Origin: JASGMR01 sp963664675
GTDB lineage: Bacteria > Thermotogota > Thermotogae > Petrotogales > Kosmotogaceae
DNA length: 64,000 nt
NCBI GenBank assembly: GCA_963664675.2
Contig: CAXXLB010000014.1
Coordinates: 796,364 to 860,363 of the forward strand
Direction: 5' to 3'
Positions 9,071-17,506 of this stretch are shown here, one piece after another. The notes beneath the pieces are model-generated. The model saw only the letters and a program-made list of their open reading frames with translations, was not told where the DNA came from and made no database searches. The position numbers were made by a program, and so were the translations under genes. Positions within the stretch are counted from its first letter, which is position 1, and each line of letters begins with the position of its first letter.

Positions 9071-9500
9071 TCATTGTTTCTTCGGTTTCATCCATGAGAT
9101 TGTGTGCCAGAAGCTTCATATTCGCACTGTTCCAGAACGGCAGATTTGAATGCGCTTTGTAATATTTCATCGGAATGGGATGTGTACCCACAACCACGGA
9201 AATACCATAATAGCTTTCTATGAATTTCTTGAAGTAAGACAACCTTGGACACGGAGGATAACCGACTACCATTCCCGTCGCGAGATGAATTACTTCCGCA
9301 CCATTTTTTATCATCTCTTCGGGTACATATTCTATGTTTCCACCTGGACAGCCACCGCAGGTCGAATATCCCACCAGTTGAAGCTCTTCATCGGCCGGAT
9401 ATATCGAAAATCCTCCCTCATGATTTCTCAACGCTCTGAGACATTTTCCACCACCACAATTTCCATATCTACCACAGATAATAATTCCAATCTTTTTCAT
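9057..9500 (-). CDS. CGGC-domain protein
   Basis: 147 residues with CGRYGNCGGGKCLRA near the N-terminus, STCGGCPGGN in the middle and GYPPCPRL later, the Cys pattern of the CGGC domain family (about 120 residues, putative metal binding, function unknown). GGGAGGAAG lies before the ATG. A -10-like TATAAT is at 9549-9554 (- strand), with only a weak -35. First gene of the two-gene unit with the methyltransferase. Confidence 0.82.
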   Translation of the reverse strand: MKKIGIIICGRYGNCGGGKCLRALRNHEGGFSIYPADEELQLVGYSTCGGCPGGNIEYVPEEMIKNGAEVIHLATGMVVGYPPCPRLSYFKKFIESYYGISVVVGTHPIPMKYYKAHSNLPFWNSANMKLLAHNLMDETEETMNAYD

Positions 9501-9598
9501 ACATCTTCCTCCCTATAACTAGCTTCCTATGACCACCTTTTTATGGTAATTATATCAAAAAAATATATAGCACGACACCTCAAAAATATTAATTCCGG

Positions 9599-9999
9599 GG
9601 AAAAGCGGGAAATAGTGCATAAAAAAGGGTAAAGGGTCAAGGGTGAATTGAGTGAGGGTTAAGGGTGCAGGGTGTAGAAAAAACAACAGTCCCTGGTGAA
9701 AAAAATTAGTAAAATAGAAATTAATCCTTATACACCTGCTTAAAGGCTAAAAAGTTAAAAAGTTAAAAAGCCGAAAGGCAAAAAGCTGAATTGCTTAAAA
9801 GCGATGTAGATAACGGGGAACTAGGGGAAAGCGGGTATAGGGTCGAGGGTGAATTGAGTGAGGGTTAAGGGTGCAGGGTCTAGGGTACAGAAGGACCCAC
9901 ATTGTCTGATGAAAAACCATAAAACATAAAAAGCTCAAAATCTTGAAAGCCAAACCGCTTAAAGGCCAAAAAGCAGAAATGAAAAAATCTAATCCTTAT
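9599..9999. repeat. Composite low-complexity block: GGGT-rich duplication and A-rich 8-mers
   Basis: No gene is visible between 9501 and 10107. Two GGGT-rich stretches share an identical 34-nt run (9640-9673 and 9846-9879, 206 nt apart) made of GGGTTAAGGGTGCAGGGT-like words. Between them, 9741-9803 is a run of 8-nt words (TAAAAAGT, TAAAAAGT, TAAAAAGC, CGAAAGGC, AAAAAGCT, GAATTGCT, TAAAAGCG). A second A-rich stretch follows at about 9930-9980. The end carries AATCTAATCCTTATACAA (9986-10003), which also opens two later 11-bp arrays. Confidence 0.8.
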
Positions 10000-10000
10000 A

Positions 10001-10077
10001 CAATCGCTTCTCCATTGTTTTGCCATTGCTTCTCTACTGCTCAACTATTGTTAAACTACTGTTTAGCTATTGCTAAA
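10001..10077 (+). repeat. 11-bp degenerate tandem repeat array, block 1 (7 units)
   Basis: Seven contiguous units of exactly 11 nt: CAATCGCTTCT, CCATTGTTTTG, CCATTGCTTCT, CTACTGCTCAA, CTATTGTTAAA, CTACTGTTTAG, CTATTGCTAAA. Consensus is CHAYYGYTNNN. Eleven is not a multiple of three, so this is not coding. It ends 31 nt before the stop codon of the STAND gene (read on the opposite strand). Confidence 0.9.
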
Positions 10078-10107
10078 AAGCCGATTGAATGTTGAGAAAT
10101 TCGTTTT

Positions 10108-13100
10108 TTATTCAGAAACAATTTTTGATAGCAAGAGTATATAATTGGTAGTTTCATATAAAGGCAGAAGTACTAAATCATTTTTTATGGAAACCAGAAT
10201 TTTTTTAATTGTATTTTTTTCATCTGAACAAAAGAAAAGTATATATTCTAATAATTGAAATTTTTCATCGAGAGATCTATCTAGTTTTATTGTGTTTGAA
10301 TGTGAAAGAATTTGATCTGTAACTTTAGAAATTGAATTTGACTTATTAATATTATTATTATTTAATGATTTTTGAACTTTGAATAATACATTTAAATCAA
10401 GATAATTCTTTGTTACCTTAATTATTTCTATATTTTCTAATAATGAATTGGTTATTTTTAAAATTATTTTTTTTATTCTTTCTAAAAGTATAACCACCTC
10501 TTTTTTTTGATGCAATTCGATATGCGTTTTTATTATTTTAGTCAGCCCTATATTATTTAGAAATAAATCGTTAGTTTCAGAAATAATTTTTTCTAGAAAT
10601 GATACAGCTAATTTTTCTTCATTTAAATCAAGATAATTCTTTGTTATTTCAATTACTTCAATATTTTTCTGGAATGGATCAGTTATTTTTGAAATTATTT
10701 TTTCTGGTTTTTCTAAAAATAAAAGTGCTTCTTTTTTCTCATTTATATCAATATAACATTTTGCTATTGTAAGTCTCTGATAAATTTTATTTGTTTTTAA
10801 GACGATCTTTTTTGCTTTTTCTAAAAATAAAAACGCTTCATCATTTTTATTAATATTAATATAAGTTTTTGCTATTTCAAGTAATGCATTATATTTATAC
10901 AAAATGCTTAGTTTTGATACAAGGGTATATGCTCTTTGTAAATATTCAATCTTTTTATTGTTTGCCAATTCAGTATAAATATTTATTATCTCTAAGAGCC
11001 CAATATCTCTTCTATTTGAATCATCATTCATTATTGTAATAAGCTCTTCTGCCTCTTTTAGAAATAACACAGCCTTTCTTTTTTCGTTTATTTCATTATA
11101 ATTTCTTGCCAGTTCAAGTATTATCTTGCATTTTGCCCATGGATCATTAATTTTTAATGTAACTTCTTCTATTTGTTCTATAAGTGAAATTACTTTTTCT
11201 TTTTTCTTTAAAACAATAAAACTTTTAGATATTTCTAATATCGCGTAACTTTTTTTCTCTAAATTATCAATTTCTAATATAATTTCTTCTGCTTTTTCTA
11301 AAAATGAAATCGCTTTATCATTTTCATTTAATTTAATATAACCCTTTACTATTACTGGTATTGTCTCATTTCTTTCTCGTGAATGATTAATTTTCAATAC
11401 GTGTTCTTCTACTTTTTTAAAAAATGGTATTGCTATTTCTTTTTTATTTATAGCAATATAACCCTTTATTATTTCTAATATTGAATAATTTCTATAACAT
11501 GAATTATCAATTTTCAATGCGAATTCTCCTGCTTTTTTTAAAAGCGAAATTATTTTGTCACTTTTGTTTATTTTAATGTAATTTTCTATAGTTCTAATTA
11601 TTTCTATATAGCCAAGAATCGGATGATTTATTTCAATGGCTATTTCTTCTGTTTCTCTCAATAATGTCATCGCTTTGCTTTCTTCATTCATATCAATATA
11701 ACAATTTATAATGTTATGCAGAATAAAAATTTTATCCGATATATTATTTATTTTTAAAGTAATTTCTTTAGCTTTTTTTAGCGATGAAATTGCTTTGCTT
11801 TTTTCATCTATTTTGTTATAGATTTTAGCGATTTCAACTATAGTCTCACATCTTCCTCCCAAGTTATTATATTTTAAAATGTTTTCTACAGAGAAAATTA
11901 TTTCACTTCTTTTATTAATACCCAGACAATTCTTTACAAAATCAATAATTTCTTTGTTTCTTTCTTCTGAAAAATCAAAATTATGAATTGTTTTTTCTAC
12001 TAAATCTTTAATTGAATCAAATTCTTTCAAAATATCTTTTTTTAATTTTTCTAAAATCAATTCTGCTTGATCTTTTTCATTTATTTCAATATAAGCATCA
12101 GCTACTTCTAATATCTTTTTATTTTTTTCATTTGAATCTATCATTCCTGAGGTCTTTTTATCTACTTGTTTTAAAAACGAGATTGCCTTATCTTTTTTAT
12201 TAATAGCAACATAATTCTTTACCAGCTTAATAATTTCTTTATTTCTTTTTTCTGAAAAATCAAAATTTTGAATTATTTTCTCCCCTAAATCTTTAATTGA
12301 ATCAATTTCTTTCAAAATACTTTTTTTCACTTCTTCCAAAAGCAATTCTATTTCATCAGTTTCACCTTTTTTATTTATTTCAATATAAGCATTAGCTATT
12401 TCAAATATCTTTTTATTTTTTCTCCCTGAATCTGTTATTTCCAATACTTTTTTACCTGCTTGTTTTAAAAATGAAATGGCTTTATCACTTTTATTGATAG
12501 CAACATATATCTTTGCTAGCCTAATAATTTCTTTATTTCTTTTTTCTGAAGAATCAAAATTTGAAATTGTTTTTTTCCCTAAATTTTTAATTGAATCAAT
12601 TTCATTCAAAATACTTTCTTTTAACTCCTCCAAAAGCAATTCTGCTTGACCTTTTTCATTTATTTTAATATAAGCATTAGCTATTTCAAATGTTCCTTCA
12701 TTTTTATACCAAGAATCATCCATATTGGAAATAATTTTTTTTGCTTTTTCTAAATGTTCAACCTTATCTTTTCTTCCTAATTCAACATAGTATTTTATTA
12801 TTTCTAATAAATTATTATTTTTTTTATCTGGAGAATTAATTTTCATGATGCTATCTTCTGCTTTAAGCAACCATTTCCTTACTTTATTTAAGTTATTATT
12901 TTTTAAACAAGTTTTTGAAATAGCCATATAGAGAATAGCCTTTTCATGATCATTTGATAATGAGTTAATTATATTTTCTATTTCAATAGATAAAGATTCA
13001 TTTTGCCTCAAATATTTTTCTATTAATTTTTCAATAACAAAAATGTAGTAATAATTATAATCCATTGTTTTAGAAGGTAGCTGAAAATTTTCTTTTATAA

Positions 13101-15165
13101 TAATTCTCTGTCCCCAAAATAATTTTAATTCATTTGCAATTAGAAAATTCTTATCAATAAGTACTATTTTTAAAGCATTAAAATAATCACTTTTAGATAT
13201 AAGTTTTTTTATGATATCTATAGCTGATATATCTATGCTTTTTTCTAAAATATTTAAAATTTTAATTTTTAAATCCATATATTTTTGGCTATCCCTATAC
13301 TTATTCAACATCATATTTATATAACATAGTGCTGATAAAATCCTGCTTTTTTCAAACTCAAGATAATTTTTCGGATTTTTTTCTTCAGTTTCCCCTAAGT
13401 ATTTATCAATAGAATTATCCAGTATTTTTAAATCTACTTGTGGAATTAAAGAGTAATCATACAGATGTTCTGCCATATACTCATCCAAATATTTTTTTAT
13501 TTCATCATAATTGTTCTCTGTTTTAATGTAGTACTCAAATATATCTTCATATGTCTGTTTTATCATATTGTCCATATTATTACTATAAAAGTACTCTTTC
13601 AAACTCGAATGAGATAGTATATATTTATTACCATCCGGGTTTTTGAATTCTTTGAATAGCCATTTTATTCTTCCCCAAAGGTCATCAAAATTCTTCTTTT
13701 CAAATCCTTTCAGATTATATATATTATTTAACTCATTTATATCAAAGGGAATTTTTATCATGGAATAAAAACAAACTATATCATAAAAATATTTTTTATC
13801 GGTTATTTCTAATTTATTTACAAGTTTATCTATAACTTTTTCATAAAGTCCGTTATAGTTATCAGGCAATTTTTCAGGCAGTTCTTCATTATTACTGAGA
13901 ACATTCAAACAAAATGCAACGAATGCGAAGTTTCCTTTTCCCTTTTCAACTATTTCATTTTTCAGTTTTTTCTTTATATTTTTATTATTTAATTTTTCAT
14001 CATCTTTAATCCTCTTTATTAAATATTCCTCTGTATTTTCTATAGATTTTCTATCACTTTCTGTTTCTATTTCTATGTATTGAATTTTATATTTGTTATT
14101 CAGATAATCGTTGAGTTTTTGATGAGGTACAGAATTGGTTCTCGCGGAAACAATATATTTGTAATTGTTTTTTGAAAATAAATCTGCCGGAATTTCCCCC
14201 GATTCATCCAGACCATCAATAATTACCACTCTGTTATCTGCATTTTTTTGATTTTTCTCATATTCATTTGAAAAATCTTCATAATTGTCTATATTTAATC
14301 GAAAATTATTTTTTTTCATTTCAGATAATTTGTTTTTGACTTCATCCATTCTATTTTCTGTGCTTTTTGAAAAAAAGTAGTTGGGAGGAAAATCATATTT
14401 TTTCACCAAATTGGCTAATAGAGTTGACTTTCCGCTACCTGATTGACCATGCACAAAAATTATTTCAACATCTTTATCATTCAACACTTCATCTATCTTT
14501 TCTTCTATTTCTTTTCGATTTACATAATATTGTAGATCATCTTCAAAATGCTCAAAAAATTCCAAATAATTGTCTATTGTTGGAGATACTGTATTCTTTA
14601 CTTCCTCAATCGTTTTTTGAAGAGTTTGATTTTCGTTGAAAATTTCATTTTTTAGAGTGACAATAAGATTAAATAATTTATCAATATCGATCTTTATGAA
14701 TGTTAAGGGATCCCTTGAAAATACTTCACAATGAAAAACCAACATCGTATTTTCGATCACATTATGGATGTGCTGAATAATATCCTCCTGACTGAATTCA
14801 TTTTTGTTATTCTTCGAAGTAGAATTTACTGTGATTAAATTTTCTTCATAAAGAAAATCAGAATACCCATCAATAAATAATTTTTCTGTTAATATATTAA
14901 TTCCACTATTTTTTATTTTTACTTTTATCTTTCTGCTGAATGATTCTTTTATTTTTGTTTTATCGTATTCAAATTGAATTTGGTCAAATTCGGAATTTTT
15001 ATTACTTTTATATTGTTTGATACTTGTAATAAACGTTTTTAAAAATAATTCTGAATATTGTTCTAATCTCAAAGAATTTCTTTTATTTTTATTGTATTCA
15101 TATATTTTCGTAAAGATATCATATAAAGTAATTCCTACTGATATAAGATCAGGCAAAACAAACAT
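10108..15165 (-). CDS. Giant STAND/NACHT-type NTPase with TPR-like repeats
   Basis: 1685 residues, very AT-rich. Residues 1-200 form an N-terminal domain that I do not recognise. Next is an NTPase: Walker A GQSGSGKST near 238-246 and Walker B VVIIDGLDES near 309-318, in the hhhhD-G-h-D-E form typical of NACHT ATPases. Then a mostly helical region, and from about residue 760 to 1640 some 25 degenerate TPR-like helical repeats with words such as KAISFLKKAEE, LEIAKxYIEIN. Ligand-sensing repeats plus a signalling NTPase is the plan of bacterial NLR-like (STAND, Avs-like) anti-phage proteins. It sits alone between repeat blocks beside a decayed toxin-antitoxin pair. GGAG abuts the ATG; a TTG three codons on has better spacing. 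The 284 bp upstream hold no gene. Confidence 0.78.
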   Translation of the reverse strand: MFVLPDLISVGITLYDIFTKIYEYNKNKRNSLRLEQYSELFLKTFITSIKQYKSNKNSEFDQIQFEYDKTKIKESFSRKIKVKIKNSGINILTEKLFIDGYSDFLYEENLITVNSTSKNNKNEFSQEDIIQHIHNVIENTMLVFHCEVFSRDPLTFIKIDIDKLFNLIVTLKNEIFNENQTLQKTIEEVKNTVSPTIDNYLEFFEHFEDDLQYYVNRKEIEEKIDEVLNDKDVEIIFVHGQSGSGKSTLLANLVKKYDFPPNYFFSKSTENRMDEVKNKLSEMKKNNFRLNIDNYEDFSNEYEKNQKNADNRVVIIDGLDESGEIPADLFSKNNYKYIVSARTNSVPHQKLNDYLNNKYKIQYIEIETESDRKSIENTEEYLIKRIKDDEKLNNKNIKKKLKNEIVEKGKGNFAFVAFCLNVLSNNEELPEKLPDNYNGLYEKVIDKLVNKLEITDKKYFYDIVCFYSMIKIPFDINELNNIYNLKGFEKKNFDDLWGRIKWLFKEFKNPDGNKYILSHSSLKEYFYSNNMDNMIKQTYEDIFEYYIKTENNYDEIKKYLDEYMAEHLYDYSLIPQVDLKILDNSIDKYLGETEEKNPKNYLEFEKSRILSALCYINMMLNKYRDSQKYMDLKIKILNILEKSIDISAIDIIKKLISKSDYFNALKIVLIDKNFLIANELKLFWGQRIIIKENFQLPSKTMDYNYYYIFVIEKLIEKYLRQNESLSIEIENIINSLSNDHEKAILYMAISKTCLKNNNLNKVRKWLLKAEDSIMKINSPDKKNNNLLEIIKYYVELGRKDKVEHLEKAKKIISNMDDSWYKNEGTFEIANAYIKINEKGQAELLLEELKESILNEIDSIKNLGKKTISNFDSSEKRNKEIIRLAKIYVAINKSDKAISFLKQAGKKVLEITDSGRKNKKIFEIANAYIEINKKGETDEIELLLEEVKKSILKEIDSIKDLGEKIIQNFDFSEKRNKEIIKLVKNYVAINKKDKAISFLKQVDKKTSGMIDSNEKNKKILEVADAYIEINEKDQAELILEKLKKDILKEFDSIKDLVEKTIHNFDFSEERNKEIIDFVKNCLGINKRSEIIFSVENILKYNNLGGRCETIVEIAKIYNKIDEKSKAISSLKKAKEITLKINNISDKIFILHNIINCYIDMNEESKAMTLLRETEEIAIEINHPILGYIEIIRTIENYIKINKSDKIISLLKKAGEFALKIDNSCYRNYSILEIIKGYIAINKKEIAIPFFKKVEEHVLKINHSRERNETIPVIVKGYIKLNENDKAISFLEKAEEIILEIDNLEKKSYAILEISKSFIVLKKKEKVISLIEQIEEVTLKINDPWAKCKIILELARNYNEINEKRKAVLFLKEAEELITIMNDDSNRRDIGLLEIINIYTELANNKKIEYLQRAYTLVSKLSILYKYNALLEIAKTYININKNDEAFLFLEKAKKIVLKTNKIYQRLTIAKCYIDINEKKEALLFLEKPEKIISKITDPFQKNIEVIEITKNYLDLNEEKLAVSFLEKIISETNDLFLNNIGLTKIIKTHIELHQKKEVVILLERIKKIILKITNSLLENIEIIKVTKNYLDLNVLFKVQKSLNNNNINKSNSISKVTDQILSHSNTIKLDRSLDEKFQLLEYILFFCSDEKNTIKKILVSIKNDLVLLPLYETTNYILLLSKIVSE
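11944..12700 (-). repeat. Recent internal tandem duplication within the STAND gene
   Basis: Three near-identical units begin at 11944, 12229 and 12523 (285 and 294 nt apart, i.e. 95 and 98 codons). Each encodes a block with FSEKRNKEII, a KDKAISFLKQ helix and a DSIKDLxEKxIxNFD segment. The other repeats of this protein are much more diverged, so this part was duplicated recently. Confidence 0.8.
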
Positions 15166-15449
15166 CTCCTAATATTTTAGTTTTTTATAATCTTAAATAA
15201 GAGATTCACTGTATGAATCACCAACCTTTTCTTTTTCTAAAATTAAGAACAAATGTATTTTCAGAATACATAGAAAAAATTCTAAAGAAATCTCTTAACA
15301 AGACTCAAAAAACTATATTTCATTAAGATAATAAAGAAACAATTCACCAAAACTCTATATGTTAATATAGCATATTTTTATTTAAATTATCAAAAAATGT
15401 GTGCTGAATTACCCAAATATATTTCGGATTTTTTGTGATGTTTTTATCT

Positions 15450-15665
15450 TTATTTATTAATAAGAGGGAGGTTTTTTAAGCATGAAATATAATAATCTGG
15501 GATAAACTCTTTTTGTGTAAAAAAGTCCAAATCGACACTCATTCTGTGCTCGTAGTATATGGCTAACGCAGTATCACCAGTCAAATAAAAGTTTTCCACT
15601 TTGTTTTGCAGGAGGTGGTTTAATACATTCAGAGTGTTTTTTGATATCCTCGAAGTTTTGAGCAT
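15450..15665 (-). pseudogene. Truncated AbiEii/AbiGii-type nucleotidyltransferase toxin
   Basis: About 71 residues that match only the N-terminus of an AbiEii-family nucleotidyltransferase: FYLTGDTALAIYYEHRMSVDLDFFT, where normal members have a YLxGGTALAL..HR.S.DLDFF segment. The reading frame stops after LPLINK, so about two thirds of the domain is missing. Note GD in place of GG. It lies directly downstream of the frameshifted DUF6922-like gene, the usual partner order. Non-functional remnant of a type IV-like abortive-infection or toxin-antitoxin pair. Confidence 0.75.
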
Positions 15666-15690
15666 ACATTCATCTTCTCTTTTGGAATAT

Positions 15691-15921
15691 TCAACAATAA
15701 ACCCCAAAAATTGGCTGTTTTTTGCTTATATTGAATGATTTTTTAACGGTTTCGGCAATTTCCTTTTTTGTATAATTTTCCATGAGGTTTCTAACATCAT
15801 CAATTGTCCCATATTCAAGAACGCGGGAAATAATGAAATCTTTGTTTTTTTCTTTATCGATTTTTTCTTTATCAACATCCCAAAAACAAGTGTTCCTGAA
15901 CATCAAAGACAATTCAATCAC
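15691..15921 (-). pseudogene. DUF6922-like antitoxin-side gene, frameshifted
   Basis: The 76-residue frame starts with FRNTCFWDVDKEKIDKEKNKDFIISRVLEYG, then DDVRNLMENY, matching small DUF6922-type proteins found before AbiEii toxins. At an A6 run near 15728 the frame breaks: removing one A continues into NSQFLGFIVEYSKREDEC, which is the expected family C-terminus and runs into the toxin frame. So a one-base insertion (or a sequencing slip) separates the two parts. Confidence 0.65.
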
Positions 15922-16035
15922 CTCAATCGATTATAACATTTTATGGTTCGAAAAGCCCATAGAAGCTTAGATAACAGGGATAATATAGAAAATCCGTGCT
16001 CGATGTATCGTGCTGGTTGGTTTTATTTCCTTTTA

Positions 16036-16090
16036 CAATTGCTTCCCTACTGCTTTCCAATCGCTCAGCCATTGTTGGACCATTGTTAAT
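16036..16090 (+). repeat. 11-bp repeat array, block 2a (5 units)
   Basis: Five exact 11-nt units: CAATTGCTTCC, CTACTGCTTTC, CAATCGCTCAG, CCATTGTTGGA, CCATTGTTAAT. Followed by an A-rich word stretch (16091-16140) and by CTCT-rich words (about 16170-16205). Confidence 0.88.
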
Positions 16091-16211
16091 CAGCGCATAA
16101 AGGCTAAAAAACTCAAGAGAATAAAAGCCAAAATACTCTAAGGTTTTTTCCTGTTCTTTTCCATGCGTTGATTACCTATTCTCTAATTCTCTACTCTCCG
16201 TTATCTTCTTC

Positions 16212-16266
16212 CAATTGCTTTTCTACTGCTTGACCATTGTTGTCCCATTGTTCTCCGATCGCTTCT
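16212..16266 (+). repeat. 11-bp repeat array, block 2b (5 units)
   Basis: Five exact 11-nt units: CAATTGCTTTT, CTACTGCTTGA, CCATTGTTGTC, CCATTGTTCTC, CGATCGCTTCT, then a CTCT-rich spacer (16267-16304) before the next array. Confidence 0.88.
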
Positions 16267-16304
16267 CGCTGTTCTCTACTTCTCTATTCTCCGTTATCTT
16301 CTTC

Positions 16305-16447
16305 CAATCGCTTTCCAATCGCTTCTCTACTGCTTTGCCATTGTTCAACCACTGCTCAACTATTGTTAAACTATCGTTATCCCATTGTTTTCCCACTGCT
16401 TCTCTATTGTTTCCCTATCGTTCAGCTATTGTTGGCCCATTGTTATA
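16305..16447 (+). repeat. 11-bp repeat array, block 2c (13 units, longest)
   Basis: 143 nt = 13 x 11 with no slip. All units fit CHAYYGYTNNN; variation at positions 4, 5 and 7 is almost only C/T. The stop codon of the Ldh_2 gene (16426-16428 on the opposite strand) is the CTA of one unit, and the last seven codons are repeat sequence, so the array has grown into or recombined with the gene end. Confidence 0.92.
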
Positions 16448-17505
16448 CGATTATCGGATGCGAGTTTTTTTATTTTGTCGAAGGTATTTTTCAGAATTTT
16501 CACGCCTTTTTTGAGTGATTCTTTTCTGGCTTCGTATTCTTTTTCTCCATGATAATAGATTTTTTTCTGGCCATCGGCTTTTTCGGAATTCACGATGCTG
16601 TTTATTATCTGGTCCACTTTGTCTTTTATTTCTTCAACATTCCCGAATGTTTTCAAATCTATCGCACCGAAAAAGTGGCACACGCCGGCGTTATTCGTGG
16701 TGTAGGTTTCGGCACTGAACTGTCCCAGTGAAAAGCCCGCGGTCAATAAATCCACAAGAACCGACAGTCCGAATCCTTTGTGACCGCTGAAGTCCTCTCC
16801 CAATCCTCCCAGGGGCAATATTCCACCGAAATTTCTTTCGTTGAAGTTCTTTATCACATGCGAAGGTGATTCCGTCGATTTTCCCTTTTCATCTATCGCC
16901 CATCCATCAGGTATTTCTTTTTCAAGTCTGTTGTAAACTTCGAGTTTTCCTCTGGTAATCACACTCGTCGCCATATCCAGCAAGAACGGATGGATTTTCC
17001 CGGGGATGGCTATCGAAATCGGATTCGTCCCCAGCACGGATTCTTTTCCATAAATCGGAACGACCAACGGATAGCTGTTCGTCATTGCGATTCCCATCAT
17101 GTCATTCTTCAAAGCCATTTCGGAATAATACGCCGTTATTCCGTAGTGATTTGAATTTCTGACACTTATTAATCCAATCATGTTTTTCAATGCTTTCTTG
17201 ATCGCCAATTCCATCGATTTTTTTGAAACGTACTGCCCCGGGCCGTCTTTACCGTCCACTATCGCGGATATTGGAGTTTCAAAGATCGTTTCAGGCTCAG
17301 AAAAGCAGTCAATAAATCCCGCGTTTCTTTCTTTAATATATCGTTCCAGTCTCGCGATTCCATGCGAAGGAATATTTCGCGCATCGGCCTCAACGAGCAC
17401 ATCAACTATTTCAGCGGCTTTTTCTTCAGGGAATTTTTCCGCTTTCAGTATTCCCGTACAAACTGTTTTCAGTTCATCAAAATTCACATAAATATATTCG
17501 GCCAA
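16426..17505 (-). CDS. Ldh_2-family 2-hydroxyacid dehydrogenase (malate/L-sulfolactate/ureidoglycolate type)
   Basis: About 359 residues. Family marks: SHGIARLERYI near 50, DGKDGPGQ, RNSNHYGIT, GTNPISIAIPG, LLDMATSV, and GLGEDFSGHKGFGLS with the catalytic-site His/Lys. These NAD(P) enzymes oxidise or reduce 2-hydroxy/2-oxo acids. TTG at 17505 is preferred: it follows the upstream stop by one base and has AAAGGA at good spacing. An ATG at 17538 would overlap the M20 gene by 32 nt. The C-terminus (about KLASDNRITMGQQ) is partly repeat-encoded. Last gene of the 15-gene operon; substrate unknown. Confidence 0.85.
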   Translation of the reverse strand: MAEYIYVNFDELKTVCTGILKAEKFPEEKAAEIVDVLVEADARNIPSHGIARLERYIKERNAGFIDCFSEPETIFETPISAIVDGKDGPGQYVSKKSMELAIKKALKNMIGLISVRNSNHYGITAYYSEMALKNDMMGIAMTNSYPLVVPIYGKESVLGTNPISIAIPGKIHPFLLDMATSVITRGKLEVYNRLEKEIPDGWAIDEKGKSTESPSHVIKNFNERNFGGILPLGGLGEDFSGHKGFGLSVLVDLLTAGFSLGQFSAETYTTNNAGVCHFFGAIDLKTFGNVEEIKDKVDQIINSIVNSEKADGQKKIYYHGEKEYEARKESLKKGVKILKNTFDKIKKLASDNRITMGQQ

Positions 17506-17506
17506 C

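Noticed and set aside
9640..9885. GGGTTAAGGG words as a telomere or plasmid end
   Set aside because: Only short mixed words inside the chromosome with genes on both sides; no hairpin or contig end here.
12012..14639. Open frames on the + strand inside the STAND gene
   Set aside because: Shadows of the AT-rich repeat coding strand; no ribosome sites or family marks.
10001..16447. 11-bp arrays as a CRISPR array
   Set aside because: Unit is 11 nt with no separate spacers of 25-40 nt, no identical repeats and no cas gene in the window.
10001..16447. Diversity-generating retroelement variable repeats
   Set aside because: Variation is C/T, not adenine-specific, there is no template/variable pair and no reverse transcriptase.
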